Source: Eutreptiella sp. 'Long Island Sound 2002' (taxonomy: Eukaryota; Euglenozoa; Euglenophyceae; Eutreptiales; Eutreptiaceae). From it: DNA of 64,000 nt. This document shows, piece by piece, positions 21,451-33,224 of this stretch. Made by a program: the position numbers and the translations under genes. Location of the stretch: positions 40,928,685 to 40,992,684 of the forward strand of contig OZ038391.1 of the NCBI GenBank assembly GCA_964036045.1, given 5' to 3'. The notes under the pieces were generated by a model. The model searched no databases. It was not told where the DNA came from and saw only the letters and a program-made list of their open reading frames with translations. Every line of letters starts with the position of its first letter. The stretch's first letter is position 1.

Positions 21451-24400
21451 GACCGGGGTTTAGAAATGGATTTCATGTTTGAGTCTGTTTTTTTTGCATA
21501 AATTCTTCTCAAAATACAAGAATGAATCATTTTTTCAGTCTAGGACTACAATGGTATGTTGTATGTCTGCCTCTCCTTTGCAACACCAGCAGGCAAAGGG
21601 TCCGAACGAGTTCCCGTTCAACCTTTGCCATACCTGTTTGTATGCAAAGAACTTCAGCAGGGGCACGACCAAAGATTAGTATCTTTGACCTCTCCCTTGG
21701 GGTAGACCCATCCTTATGCAGAAGCCTGTCTGAATACTCCTGGAAATCCTGGGCACACTGCCTCCCTCTCGTCCAAGCACAAGGCAGAGCTTAAAATTTT
21801 GGCAGGCACACATGCAGCGGCGCTGACACAAGGCCAGTGCTTGAGCAAGAGGGTGCGTGTTTATCACCGCGTCAGAAAATTTTGGGGCAAAAAAGGGCAC
21901 CGGCCCGCCGAATGATTCCGCCAGTTTGGGTCGTGCTGTATCCTCTGCTGCCACAGCAGGTGCTTGGGGCCTTTTTGCGGGGTGGGTGGGTGGGGGCGGG
22001 ATATTTGTGGGGCCAACTAAGCTTGCACAAGCGAATCACACCTCCAGACAGCCTGCAACTGATGCTGCACATGCAAACCCCCAAGAGGGCCCAAAGAACT
22101 TTCTTTGAAAATGGCCGGAGTTTGGACCTGAGGTGATGCACATTTCCTAGCATGCACAGAGGCCTCAGACGTGCGAGTATCGGCACCTGGTGCTGAGTCA
22201 CAGCGCGAGAGATATACGAGGGTACTGATTGATTTATAGGATAGTATGGGTTATAACCATGTGTTGATGGCGCACGCGTGCCTACAACATGCAGCATACG
22301 CTACAGTCCTGTGGTTCTGACCCGCTGATCTAAAAGGTTGAGGTCGCAGCACATCAACCAGCTGACTTTCATAGGAACTGTTGGGCGCAAGGAAGGACTG
22401 CTGGGAAGTGGTACTGCCCGTATCATTAAGCTGGACATGTGTGACAACCCAAAGTGGACTGCAGGCATCATACGACTGTCCGGTTGGTGATGATAACCGT
22501 GGGTAGCAGGCATCACAACCTGACCATTGAGGCCAACCGCCCACACGTACAAGCATCCGCAGTGGCATTGGTGGGATCAGCATTCGCAGTATTGGCAGCG
22601 GCAAATTAGAGCCCAGCTTGTCCAGGGCACCTTGCATCCGTCATGGGGGTGGAGACGTTGGGTTTTCAAATGCAGGAGGGGGGGAGGTCGATAGAGCACC
22701 CTCTCCGCCCCCTTCCCCAGAAGGGGGCTCAATGGACAGAACCCCCAAAGCTCAGATTGCACGCAGGTGACCCAGGACCCCGAACAGTGAACGCGGTCGT
22801 TGTGGAATCGGCGCAATCTGGGGTCCGGAGATGTCATCATCCGCCTTTTATTCAGTGAAAAGTTCTGTTCGACCATTTTTGACCCATCCCCAAAAGCGTT
22901 TCCGCGCCTCCGGCGGTGCAATTCATTGTGACTGATCAATGACCTATTGTCAACCCGCAGCCCAATTCTGTGGGGGTCGATTGCCAACCCTTCCCTCCCC
23001 CACGCGCCATCCCAACCCCGCATTCCCGTGCGCCACAGGCGGGGCTGCTGGTGGTGCACATCACCGCACACACCGACCCACCACTGTTGCATCTGCAAAA
23101 GGCACACGCACTTCGTTGTGAGCAGCGCCTCCTTGCCCAGGCTGCTCGCAGTTCCCATGCTGGGAGAGGGGTGAACAAAGGTCATGGCCAAGGGGATGGT
23201 GTAACGAGCGGGTCAGAGAGTCATGCGGGTTTAGGAGGCGTCAAGGACGACATGTGGACTCGGGTCAGAATACGGCCAGAACCCAGGGAAATCACATTGT
23301 GGTACAGTGCAAGGGGTCTGTAGCAGGTACGCAGCCTTGTGGTCAAGCCTGTCACACCCCCGCACGTGCTTGGGTATGGGGCCGCTGCATTAATCCCAAT
23401 CTGGAGTGTCATCGGGATGGCTGCCCCTGAATGCAGATGGCCATCACCATCTGCAGATGGACAGGCTGTAAACATCATGCCATTCCATTGGACAAAAACA
23501 GGTACTTTAACTTACGTGACCAGCTGCCAGGTGTTCTGAAACGTGTAGGAAGGTCGCGGTGTCAAGGAACAGCACTGGGAGAGTTCGGGGTCCCATTCAG
23601 CTGGAAACAGGAAACTGCTTCCACTTATTTGTGTGGGATGTCGCTGAGTGCGAGGGCAGGCAGGCTGTGCCGCAGCGTACACGGGTGGGGGGGGGGGGGG
23701 CGGCTATCATGGGGGAGGACCGTGCCGCTGGGCAGGGGGGCGTACAGAAGCACTGCATCTGCAATTGCTGACTGCTTTGTGACCTTTTGGGGGCCCTCAG
23801 ACCGATCACAGGGCGACTTCCCCCAGGCCTTGGCCTCCGCCTACACCTCTAAACTGCTGATCATCCAGCAATTGAGACGCCCAGAGCCATGGACGAGCCA
23901 TCTGTGAACGACACCAGGGACCACTCACTCCTGATAGACCTGAAACCCAACAAGCACAGGGCACCCGTGGCGGTAGCATGGTGTTGTCCAAGCACAATGA
24001 GCCCGGCAGTACTTTTTTTGGTCAAAAACGCATTTGTTGGCCGGTTAAAGTGGGACAGAGGGCTCGGTCATGGCCTTGAAGAGTCTGTTCTGCTCATAAC
24101 AACAAAACCATTGAGGATGAAACACAGTTCCATTTGTTTTGGGGTTCTCAGCGAATGTTGCTGCCACGGGGCCAAAACCCCCCAAGAACCGCTTGCCGTG
24201 GGGTCGTGCGTAAGTACGGCCTTGTCCAAGCACCGGATCCCCGTCTGACTGTTGTTTGCCCTGATTTCAGCCGTGCTTGTGCAAGCAAGGGGGACGGGAA
24301 GGGGAAGGAACCACGCAACAGGGGGCTGCGGGTCTGATCCTTGCAGCTGCGTGGCAGCACAGGGGGGCGACTACAACCGGTCCTAATGCGACCCATCCCC

Positions 24401-24844
24401 CCGCTACCTGTCAAAACTTGGCTGGGCGGGGGGGGGGGAGTTTGGCATGTCGCCTTGGGGGGGGGGGGGGGGGTTGGCAGGAGGGGGGGGAGGAGTATTG
24501 GCGGTACAGCTGGGGGGGGGGCTTCTTGAACACCATGCAGTTCCCTCGCTTCAGCAACTTCTCAAGGTCAAGTGTTGCCATGGTGTGTCACTGGGCTGTA
24601 CAAAGGGAGCAGAACAAGGACCAAAGGTATAGTGCCCCCTTCAAAGAGAGCAGAACAAGGACCAAACATATAGTACCCCCTTCAACTAAGCATGCAAAAA
24701 ATGGCACCGGCACCACTATCTCTCAAAACTCGAGGGGGGGTGTGTGCTGGGGGGGGGGGGTCGCATACAAGGACCGGGGCTGGCCGCCCGCCCCTGCATG
24801 GCAGCGTCACCAGAAGGTAACGTCAAATCAAGACCTATGATTAG
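21451..24844. other. No recognisable gene
   Basis: Several G runs are present (23686-23700, 24429-24475, 24751-24760). Open frames are short and mutually overlapping, and none shows a domain or consistent splice-bounded frame. Confidence 0.45.
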
Positions 24845-25290
24845 GACTGAGCTGGGTCCTTATGGTCTCTTGGACTTGTTGAAAACCAGCTCATTTTCAC
24901 CTCCAAATGGACCACCATATGGCACCACGGCATGGTGCCTTATTGAATACCCATTTGCAACCATTTGATAGCCCAATCACTGTGGAAGAAGAAGAAATGC
25001 CAACATGACACACTGATGAAAGTCCTAAACTTGCTGGACGATCATGATCCTGATAAAATTGGTTGAGAAACGGCTTATTTTCACCTCAAAATGGATGGCA
25101 CCACGCCGTGAGAGACGCCACATTGAACACCCATTCGCAATTTTTTTTTTGATAGCCCAGTTGCCATGGAAGGAGAATGGCTCATTGGAGACGCCCACAT
25201 GACACACTGGTGATCGCCCTATACTTTCAGGACGATCGTCTTTAAAACAGGCTGAAAACGGTCAATTTTGGACACTAAATCGGCCATAGA
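24845..25290 (+). repeat. ~175-bp tandem repeat, about 2.5 copies
   Basis: TTGAAAACCAGCTCATTTTC (about 24877) and TTGAGAAACGGCTTATTTTC (about 25063), with GATAGCCCAATCAC and GATAGCCCAGTTGC, recur about 180 bases apart. A third partial copy starts near 25250. Confidence 0.7.
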
Positions 25291-25667
25291 ATGGGTTGGA
25301 CGGCTCGAAATTGCATGAAGCTTGTTTGAGATGATGCACGTATGCTCTGCGGTTGTCTTGAGCTACTTGGATGCTACTTGGATTTTGTCCCACAGTGCCC
25401 ACATAAAGAATTTTTGATTATCTGCTGCTGCTGCTGCCGCTGCCAAAATACATTGCTCAACCTGGACCCTAAAATGGGCTGTAAAATGTCCACTGGGAAA
25501 GACCCGGCTCAGTAAGACAGTTACTGGTTGTTTGGCAAAAGGGCCGCCAAACCACTGCTTTTGGCACAATCTTCATTGCCTCTGCATTGGCGGCGGGAAA
25601 GATTCCCGCACACGCCTTTGCAAGTGCCCCCACTACCAGTGTCCTGGTCCTGGGGCCGCCAAATCAA

Positions 25668-25930
25668 CGCGGGTAACCCCTGTATTGTATAGGGCATTGT
25701 GGCATACAAGACCAACACATACTCATTCCCCGAGAACAATGGCCAGTGGTACCACACTGTCATCCATTCGACAGGAAAGGGGCGTTTTCGCCCCTGATAG
25801 TTGCACCACACACGCACTGTGTCAAGCGCTCCCTCACTGTTGGTCGATGCATTCATAGCGGCAATGGGCAAGTGGGACTGCCATGGCACAGGGCGGCAAT
25901 GTAGGTCTGTCCATGCGCAGCAAAACCAAA
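25668..25930 (-). CDS. Possible exon of an unknown protein
   Basis: Within a 188-codon minus-strand open frame (26087-25521), the part reading ALDTVRVWCNYQGRKRPFPV then EWMTVWYHWPLFSGNEYVLV and LYATMPYTIQ has a protein-like composition rich in Trp, Tyr and Val. No clear splice sites bound it and no family is recognised. It lies downstream of the membrane-protein exon at 26986-26878 on the same strand. Confidence 0.25.
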
Positions 25931-26877
25931 CGCCACAAATTTGGCGCTTAGAACACCAAAATTGAAAATTCGAAGCATCAAGTCCCAAATCTGGAAAACA
26001 AAATTGCTCAGGGCAGCCAAAGAGGTGGGAATCCTCCCGCGTGAAGGCAGCACCATTCAAACTGTTGCCCCTACTCTTTGGTTCCATTCCCGCCCCCGCT
26101 TATACAACATATTGTCTCCTCTATAGATTACGCAAGACAATCACCAATGTTACTCCTGTATTCGTCTTGTTCACTGTCGTTTCGGCCCCATCCGCTTTGC
26201 TTTGTGGTTGAACGTACCCAGCACGTCCCCATGCACAGGTGCATTCGCCATGTGCAGTTCATTGACTTGCATTTTTCGACTTTTGTCTTCGATCCGTCAT
26301 CTCCTTCCTTCCCATTCCCCTTCTCTGGGGTACAATATCTGCGGGGATGGCGGGGGGATGAGCCCCATCCTTGCGGTGGCCGGTGGCAGAAAATGGGGAA
26401 GACTGGAGGGCAGAAGGCAATGTTACTGGAAACATAAGTTGACGATTTTCAAGCGAGAATGCTAGCAATGCGGTGAGGACGGTGGTACAAGGGGATAGCA
26501 CAAGCGGCCTGCACTGGTACAGCTTGCGCAGCACCGATTTCTGCCATTACTCCCATTTCGCAAGTGCGCCTGCAACAGGCAATTCTGCCACGTGATGCGG
26601 GGCGCCTCAACCAGAACACGTCACAGGGAACGGCTCCCTTCTTCTCTAAGCATCGCATCGCCAGCTGTCTGCATCATCCAACCCACTCATTCCCAAGGAA
26701 ACTCTTGTTGCACTCAGGCACATCTTGGGCGCTGCAGATGTCCTGCCCATCACACCAAAGCCACAGGTGCTTTCCAAGCCAAACGCGAATGAAGTGGTCG
26801 CAGCAACAGCTAAGTGTCATATGGTTGTGTGGCTGTGGTGCGTGCAGTGGTGGGTTGACGAGTCCGTCACCAATACG

Positions 26878-26986
26878 TCACCGATACGTGTAGATGGCCT
26901 TGGCCTTGTGACGCTGGAAAATGAAGTACGCCAAGATGAGGTTCAGGGCATACAGAAGCGGAAGAGCCAGAAACATGGCATTGGAC
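26878..26986 (-). CDS. Last exon of an unidentified membrane protein
   Basis: An acceptor ending CTGCAG at 26987 opens a 35-residue frame. It reads NAMFLALPLLYALNLILAYF then IFQRHKAKAIYTYR and a TGA. It is one clear transmembrane helix followed by a short basic cytosolic tail, typical of the end of a tail-anchored or multispan membrane protein. The first base completes a split codon. Upstream exons should lie to the right on the minus strand; 27553-27443 is a candidate but is not in phase, so at least one exon is missing, or the LINE and (ACACC)n region has disrupted the gene. The family is unknown. Confidence 0.5.
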
Positions 26987-27005
26987 CTGCAGAGAGCCCC
27001 CATCC

Positions 27006-27215
27006 GACAAAACACACAACACAATGCAAGCTTCACACATCACACACCACACCACACCATACCACACAATACAACGAAACACACCACACCACACCACAAT
27101 ACACGCCACGCCATGGCACGTGACACAAAATAACGAAATGCAACGCAACAAAACACAGCACAACACAACACGGCACGGCACGGCACAGCACAGCCCGACA
27201 CAACACGACATGGCA
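27006..27215 (+). repeat. Decayed (ACACC)/(ACAAC) pentamer tract
   Basis: The tract is made of ACACC, ACAAC, ACGGC and related pentamers with many substitutions. It is an older relative of the perfect (ACACC)n tract 430 bases downstream. Confidence 0.75.
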
Positions 27216-27442
27216 CGCAATGTGAGGGCAGCTTGGGAATCCAGGACGGTGGGAGGAGTCGAGCTCCTTCGGCTGCCGCCTGTCGCTCAGAACCGCTATC
27301 CAAGACGGAAATACAAGAAGAGAATGTGTGTCCGGACAAGACAGCTGTCCAGCGACAAGACCCATGACGCTTCCATAGGGCAGTATGACAGCCCGCTATG
27401 GCTGTCCACATTTTCACCTGTGCCGATGGTTCATTCCCTAAC

Positions 27443-27553
27443 CAGGAATTCAAACTTGGTCCCCTTGGGCCGAGTTATGCTGGCCCAGGAGGCTTTGCAT
27501 GTTATGTCTGGTATGGGGGTCTCCGGGCACAAGTCACGTGTCCAACTGGTGTA
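27443..27553 (-). CDS. Possible exon, upstream part of the membrane-protein gene
   Basis: 37 codons between an acceptor CGGCAG and a donor TTCCTG|GTTAGG. It reads YTSWTRDLCPETPIPDITCK then ASWASITRPKGTKFEFL. The two Cys and the strand-like FEFL end would suit an extracytosolic domain. Evidence is limited to the splice signals and composition. Confidence 0.28.
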
Positions 27554-27645
27554 CTGCCGCAGGGGGCTGACGGCACAGCGCAAAATAAGCAAGATATGAC
27601 ACCGCACAACACAGTACAACATCAGACAATTTGACATGATACGAT

Positions 27646-27718
27646 ACCACACCACACCACACCACACCACACCACACCACACCACACCACACCACACCAC
27701 ACCACACCACACCACACC
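27646..27718 (+). repeat. (ACACC)n microsatellite at the LINE 5' side
   Basis: About 15 perfect ACACC units. The same pentamer follows the LINE 3' end (33325-33396) and both SINE-like copies. Confidence 0.97.
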
Positions 27719-27792
27719 GGTGCTCCCCAGGCTCACGGGCGAGCGGCCGGCGGGGACTCCTTCCCTGACCACGGTATTCGGCCTCATCGGGC

Positions 27793-30492
27793 GTGACCTG
27801 CGGCAGGCCCAGGAGGCGGCTAGCGGCTCGGCCAGAAACGCCGACCCCCCAGGCGGGCCCACTCCCTCAGAACCGGACCTGGAGCCGGAGCACCCCAGCC
27901 CCTCGCAGTCCCAGAATTGAGGGCACCCCGGAGGACGTCCACGCCGTGGGATACCTGTGGCTCAACGTCCGGGACCGGTACCTGCGGCAACGCCTCCTGG
28001 CGCAGGCCCTGCACATGGCAACGCGCCGCCCCACCGTCCTCATCCTGGCCGAGGCCCAGTCCCGGGCAGGCCCTGAGGACCCCCCCTTCCACGACTACAC
28101 CCGGCACGTCCTGCTCCCCGCCCATGGAAAAACGGGGGTAGGGCTGGAGGTGTATGTCCGTGCCGCGACGACAACCCGGGCGTCCCTCCTGTGGGGCAAG
28201 GAGGATGCCAACGCCCTCCTCATGGAGGTGCTGACCCCGTGGGGTCGGCACCATGTCCTGGCGGCCCACGCCCCCCAGATCAACATTGGTGTAGAACCAT
28301 ATGTGAGATGGTGGGCGGACATCTGGCAGGAGGTCACCTGTTTGGTGGACCCGGCGACCGTCTTGGTGGTCAACGACACCAACTCGGCAGCGCGGCCGGC
28401 GGATAGAGGCACTCCGCGCCCTGAGGACACGGGCTACCGCACGTTCCTGGGGGCTTTCAACCTCAGGGACTTAGTGGACCTCCACCCGGTCCCGCAGGGC
28501 ACGTACTCCTGCTTCCAGGGCGCCGCACGCTCCCGCATCGACACGGTCGCCTGCCATAGCGAGGCGAAATTCACCATCGCCTCGTACCACTACTGGGAGA
28601 GTACCCTCCTCTCGGACCACCACGTGCCACTCCTCTTCACCGCCGCGTTCCCCGTGGCACGGCTGGACAAGCCCAGCCCCCATACAGTATCCCGCACACC
28701 AGAATACCACCTGGGCCCAGTGGCCCTTTCTCCGGCGGAGACCGCCGACTTCCAGGGCTCCATGCTCCGCCGGAAGGCCTTTAACCCCCAGGCCGTCCCG
28801 GACACGTGGCTGAAGTGCCTGCAGCGGGCCATCTACGACTGGGCCCACGCTGCGGGTAGGGTCCGGGCTCTCCGTTTCCGGCAATACCGCCTCCGGGCGC
28901 GCCCGGCAGAACGGGTCCCCCCCTCAAAGGCTCCTCAGCTCCCCTTCCCGGCACGAAGTATGCACCCGTCTGTGGGGCGCTTCACGCGAATGGCCCAGGA
29001 CATGCTGGGCACCTCGGTCACGGCGGGTCATGCCCTAAAGAGAAGCCTTGTGGCCCTGGGGGAGGCCCAACGCCAACAAGGCCTCCGGGAGATAAAACGC
29101 AGAGCCCTCCGGCGATCGCAGGACACCGGAAACCTCAAGCGTACCCCGGAGCAGTGGAGGGAGGTCCAGCGGCGCAGCCGCGGCCCCCCAAGGGATGTCT
29201 CCGAGATCCCGCTGGATAGCAAGGTGCTCCTCGACCCCAGGGAGACGCTGTCCGCCCTATACCTCAGCCGCCAACGGCTCCAGGGCCATAGATACCGGAT
29301 ACGGGACGATCCGGACCGCTGGGCCCACTTCCAGCGGTATCTGGGGCTCTTGCCGCGGCATGCCCCGCTGGCCCGCGGCGACTACGTCCAACCCCGCCAC
29401 CTGTGGGAGGTGCAGTCCGGCAAGGGCCGGGGTCCCGACCTCCGCATGCCCGAAGCGGACGTCTGCATCGACATCACATGGTACCGGCACTTGCCGGAGG
29501 CGGACCAGAGGACCCTCTGCGCCATGGTGCGTAGCCCCCCGGTCAGCCGCACGGTGGGCTGGCGGGGACGGGTCACCCTGCTCCTCAAGAACCCGGACCA
29601 ACCAGTCCGGGAAGCGAACCTCCGGGGGATAACTATATCCTCCCACGTGTCGAAGCTGGAGCCCACGGCCTTCTACGCCACGGCGACGGCCATCTATGAA
29701 CGGGCCCTGGGGGGCCCCTACCTCGTAGGGGGCATGCGGGGGATGTCCCTCCAGGAGGTGGTGCGCACAGTGCACATGAAGCTGGACCAGGCCAGACTCC
29801 AGCACCGGGTTGTGGACGTCCTGATCACGGACCTCGCGAAATATTTCGACGTGATCGCTCAGGACATCCACCCGATAGTGGGGGCCTGGGTGGGCCTGGG
29901 GGAGGCTGATCACCTCGCCACCCACACCGAGGGGTTCTCGTACACCCTTCCCCTGGGCCCCTGGCAGTCCAGCACCCTGGCACAACTCCTGGGAACCCCC
30001 CAGGGGACGATCCAGGGGGTTCATGCAGGAGCTACGGCAGCGCTCCCCTTCATGCGCTTCCTGGACATCGCGTACAGGACTCATGCGGTGGAGCCGTTCC
30101 GTTTTCCGGGGCTGATGTGGGTGGATGACACTATAGTCATCCTAGAGCGGGGCGACTCGCGCCCCATACAAGGGGTCCTGCTGGACCAGCGGACCTACTA
30201 TCAGGGAATCCTGCGGGTGGATGTCCCAGACCGCAAAATCCAACAAGGATCGACATCCGACCCGCAGCCCCTGCTCTCCCCCACGCCGGCTGCGGTAGCC
30301 CGCCATCTGGGCAACACGTGGACGATGGACACCCCGGACCAGCGCCAGGAGGTGCTAGCCGGGGCCCCGGAGATACAGCCCTCCAGCGTCCTGCGGTACA
30401 TGGGGACTGACATATATCTCCAGGGAACGCGCGTAGCGCCCCGAAACCTGCCGAAGATCCGCGCGGCTGTCTGGAGGCAGCTCCGCCCCTAG
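27793..30492 (+). CDS. LINE endonuclease-reverse transcriptase
   Basis: About 899 codons. The endonuclease (about residues 45-285) shows LWLNVRDRYL, LILAEAQ with the catalytic Glu, HVLAAHAPQ, VLVVNDTNSA in the GDFN position, SRIDTVAC, and LSDHHVPLL (the S-D-H motif). The reverse transcriptase shows RGITISSHVSKLEP, motif A DLAKYFD (about residue 680), motif B GTPQGTIQG, motif C MWVDDTIVI (about residue 776), and GILRVDVPDRKIQ. The catalytic Asp in motif A and the DD pair are present, so the polymerase core is intact. The real start is unclear: the frame opens with GTG, and the first ATG (28015) falls inside the endonuclease. TAG at 30490-30492 cuts off the thumb region, which continues in frame. 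Confidence 0.88.
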   Translation: MTCGRPRRRLAARPETPTPQAGPLPQNRTWSRSTPAPRSPRIEGTPEDVHAVGYLWLNVRDRYLRQRLLAQALHMATRRPTVLILAEAQSRAGPEDPPFHDYTRHVLLPAHGKTGVGLEVYVRAATTTRASLLWGKEDANALLMEVLTPWGRHHVLAAHAPQINIGVEPYVRWWADIWQEVTCLVDPATVLVVNDTNSAARPADRGTPRPEDTGYRTFLGAFNLRDLVDLHPVPQGTYSCFQGAARSRIDTVACHSEAKFTIASYHYWESTLLSDHHVPLLFTAAFPVARLDKPSPHTVSRTPEYHLGPVALSPAETADFQGSMLRRKAFNPQAVPDTWLKCLQRAIYDWAHAAGRVRALRFRQYRLRARPAERVPPSKAPQLPFPARSMHPSVGRFTRMAQDMLGTSVTAGHALKRSLVALGEAQRQQGLREIKRRALRRSQDTGNLKRTPEQWREVQRRSRGPPRDVSEIPLDSKVLLDPRETLSALYLSRQRLQGHRYRIRDDPDRWAHFQRYLGLLPRHAPLARGDYVQPRHLWEVQSGKGRGPDLRMPEADVCIDITWYRHLPEADQRTLCAMVRSPPVSRTVGWRGRVTLLLKNPDQPVREANLRGITISSHVSKLEPTAFYATATAIYERALGGPYLVGGMRGMSLQEVVRTVHMKLDQARLQHRVVDVLITDLAKYFDVIAQDIHPIVGAWVGLGEADHLATHTEGFSYTLPLGPWQSSTLAQLLGTPQGTIQGVHAGATAALPFMRFLDIAYRTHAVEPFRFPGLMWVDDTIVILERGDSRPIQGVLLDQRTYYQGILRVDVPDRKIQQGSTSDPQPLLSPTPAAVARHLGNTWTMDTPDQRQEVLAGAPEIQPSSVLRYMGTDIYLQGTRVAPRNLPKIRAAVWRQLRP

Positions 30493-31538
30493 AGGCTCTC
30501 CCCGGACGCGGCAATGATGGTCCTCATGGCCAAACTCCCAAGCAAACTGCTCTCCCTGGCCAGCGTGTACCGCCCCACGGCCCAAGTGCATGCGGCCAAT
30601 GACGCCCTCATGGTCCGGGCGTATAAACATATGACGGGCATCTCCTGTCACGCCCACACGGACCCGCTCTGGGGGCCGTGGGAACACGGCTGTCAGGGCC
30701 TGACCCGGTCGGAACACTCATGGCAGACCGCAGTGGTCAGAGAGCGGGTCCGACAAGGGGCCTGGGCCAAAACGGAGTTCCGAGACTCCCAGGCCCACTT
30801 CCTACAGACGCACCAGGTGCTCCGGGGGGGGGGTGCCCGGCGGTGCTTACCCCGGGGCAATACACCCACCATCCGAAGTGTCCGCACCTCATCGCCACAC
30901 TGCAGAAAGTCGTGGACGGGGTGGCTATGCCCATGTGGATGCCGGGCCCCTGCTCGGGGACCACCCCGATTTTGATACGGGGCCCCGGGGGACCCCGAGC
31001 GGCGGCAGCGGCGGCCCCTGCCCCCCAAGTGGAGGTGTACCCGACCCCGTATGGCGACGTTGTACAGGTGGTCGTCCCCCCGGTCCTCTACGAGACCGTA
31101 CATGCCCTCGGCTACCACCACCTGGGCGACCTCTACACGGCGGACCACCGCGTGCAGCGGGAACGCACCCTGAAGGAGCGGGGGCCGGCCCGCAAGGGAA
31201 TTCCGGGACTGCGGGCGTGGCTGGCCCGCCATGCGGCCGTCGTGGTCCCCCTACTACAGGGGCCCCCGCCGCGATGGCAGGCGGCGCCCAAGGACTGGGT
31301 CCCGGCCGCCGTGCCCGCCTACCAGGCGGACGTGGTCGTTGGCAGCCGGGCGGCCAAAACTACCCGCCAGGCGACCGTGTACCACAGGGGGGAGCCCCTC
31401 CGGGTTACCACGGCCATGCAGGATACCATGGAGGAAGAGCAGTGGATCCCGGAGCTCAGGGTGTGCCGCCAGCCCCAGGACACGGTGCCCAGCGATACAA
31501 GGCTGCACCGCCTCTTAGTAGCCCTCCTGGGAATCTAG
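30493..31538 (+). pseudogene. LINE linker between RT and RNase H, frameshifted
   Basis: After TAG 30490 the same frame continues (RLSPDAAMMVLMAKLPSKLL, SLASVYRPTAQVHAANDAL), as expected for an RT thumb. At the G run near 30825-30835 the sense frame shifts; the second frame (GVAMPMWMPG, QVEVYPTPYGDVVQVV) then runs to TAG 31536. A homopolymer slip, either real or an assembly error, explains the shift. Confidence 0.75.
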
Positions 31539-32837
31539 GTGCAGGTAGACGCGCCCCTGCATGCTCCGCTGTGGAGCGACCACCACCACCAGTCCCTGGC
31601 CCAGCTGCAGCTCACCGGGGTCAAGGCACCCACCATCGTGTGGCTGGCTGCCCCCCCGACGGGCGCCTACTGGCAATGGGCCAAGGCGTCGCGAGCCCCT
31701 CTCGTGACAGTCACTACGGCGCTGCCGCCTGTCCCCTGGATAGCCATCGCCCCAGCGGCAGTGGCTCTTTTCAAATACCCGGTGGAGTGTATTGCGCACA
31801 AGTGCCCGGGGCACCCGAACAAGGGGCCCCTCTATTACTCCATCGACACCGTGGGCACGGTGCCAGCAGAGCTCCACCACGCCCTGCAAACCCACCTCAG
31901 GGAACACCACGGGGACCTGGCCCTCCCGGCGCCACATGGCCGGGCTGCCGACCCCCCCAATGTGCTGGTCCCCAAGGCCCAACCGGGAATCTGGTTCCAT
32001 GACCTACCGGCATTGGCTACCCTCCGCGGCCCTGTCGTGGCGGTGGACGCGGGGACAACGCGCGGGGGTATGGCGATGGCCGGAGTGGCCCAGAACGGGC
32101 CCGCGAACTACCAGGCCCAAGTGGCCTCGGCAGTGGGCACCTCCCAGGAAGGAGAGGCAATGATCCTCCTCTCCTATGTCCGCAGGCTAGCGCGACAGCC
32201 GGGGGTCTACTGGCTAGTACCGGACTCGGAAGCAGCGGTGGGGGCCCTCCGCACATACCATGAGGGGGGCCACTGCGGAGATGGAATACACCACCTCTAC
32301 GCGACTGTCCTGCGAGGGCAGCGCCTCTCCCCCGAGTCCGCCATCAATGTCTTGACCACGCCGTCACATTGGATCATAGACCTCAACGTCCGTGTGGATG
32401 CGGCGACGCAGGAGCCACCGGAGGTGGACCTGACGTGGCTCCTCAGGCGCCCGTACTCTTTCCTCCCCCCGGTACCGTACCCTGACCAGTGTCAGCTCTC
32501 CCCGTCGGCGCTGAGCGACTGGTTGCACGATCGGGCCGCGATCCCGGCACAGGCCGGCTATGAGGCCCGATGGGGGGTGAACTATATGCCGGGCGGAGGG
32601 CTCCCCCTAGACTGGTTCGACAAGGACCGGCAGCGCCACATCACAGCGCACCGTATGGACAACATCCCTACGATGACAGTCCTGGCCCACCGGTCCTCCC
32701 ACCGCAACACGGTGCTGGACACGACCTGCCTCATCTGTGGGGCACAGCCGGAAACGGCGCCTCACCTGTGGGCCTGCTCGGCCCAGGCCCATGTATGGGG
32801 GCCCGCCCGCCAAAGGCTCGCGGAGTGGCTAGACTGA
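31539..32837 (+). pseudogene. LINE RNase H and CCHC zinc-finger region
   Basis: The frame continues from TAG 31536. RNase H signatures: VVAVDAGTTRGGMAMAGVA (first Asp), EGEAMILLSYVRRL (Glu), YWLVPDSEAAVGAL (Asp), and HWIIDLNVRVDAAT (last Asp). Toward the end, HRMDNIPTMTVLAHRSSHRN precedes TCLICGAQ...HLWAC, a CX2C-X(n)-HX3C finger typical of LINE C-termini. TGA 32835 interrupts a frame that continues to 33155. RNase H removes the RNA strand of the element's own hybrid during insertion. Confidence 0.85.
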
Positions 32838-33155
32838 AGGCTGGGTAGGCGGGCGACCCCAGTGCGCCACCAGCTGTGGGAGCCGGCGGCCCTAGAGCAG
32901 TGGTCGGCGGCCCTGCAGACCCCCTCCATGCAGCGGGCCCACCTGGAGTGCGCGGCGCCCAACGCGCTGGGCACTGAGTTTATCCGTAACGTTGTGGAGG
33001 AGTCCATCAGAGTCTGGTACGCTCACGCGAAGGCGCGCACCACGCTGCTAAAGGCCCGCTTGGGCCAAGGCAGCACCATGGCGTGGGCGTTGCAGGAGCT
33101 GCGCGTGCACCAACAAGCGGAAAGAGAGGGGGTGCCGCGGGAGCTACTGGAATAA
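32838..33155 (+). pseudogene. C-terminal remainder of the LINE protein
   Basis: The same frame as the RNase H part continues 105 codons past TGA 32835 to TAA 33153-33155. It is helix-rich (RRATPVRHQLWEPAALEQWS; ATTLLKARLG-type segments). Its openness suggests the TGA is recent. No domain is recognised. Confidence 0.6.
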
Positions 33156-33224
33156 CGATGGCCGCCACGGCGGTGCCCGCTAGGTTATTCCAGCCTCCCC
33201 CGATCTCCGCCCAAGAACCACATA

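Noticed and set aside
27024-27200. His/Thr-rich peptide frames
   Set aside because: They are translations of decayed ACACC/ACAAC pentamers.
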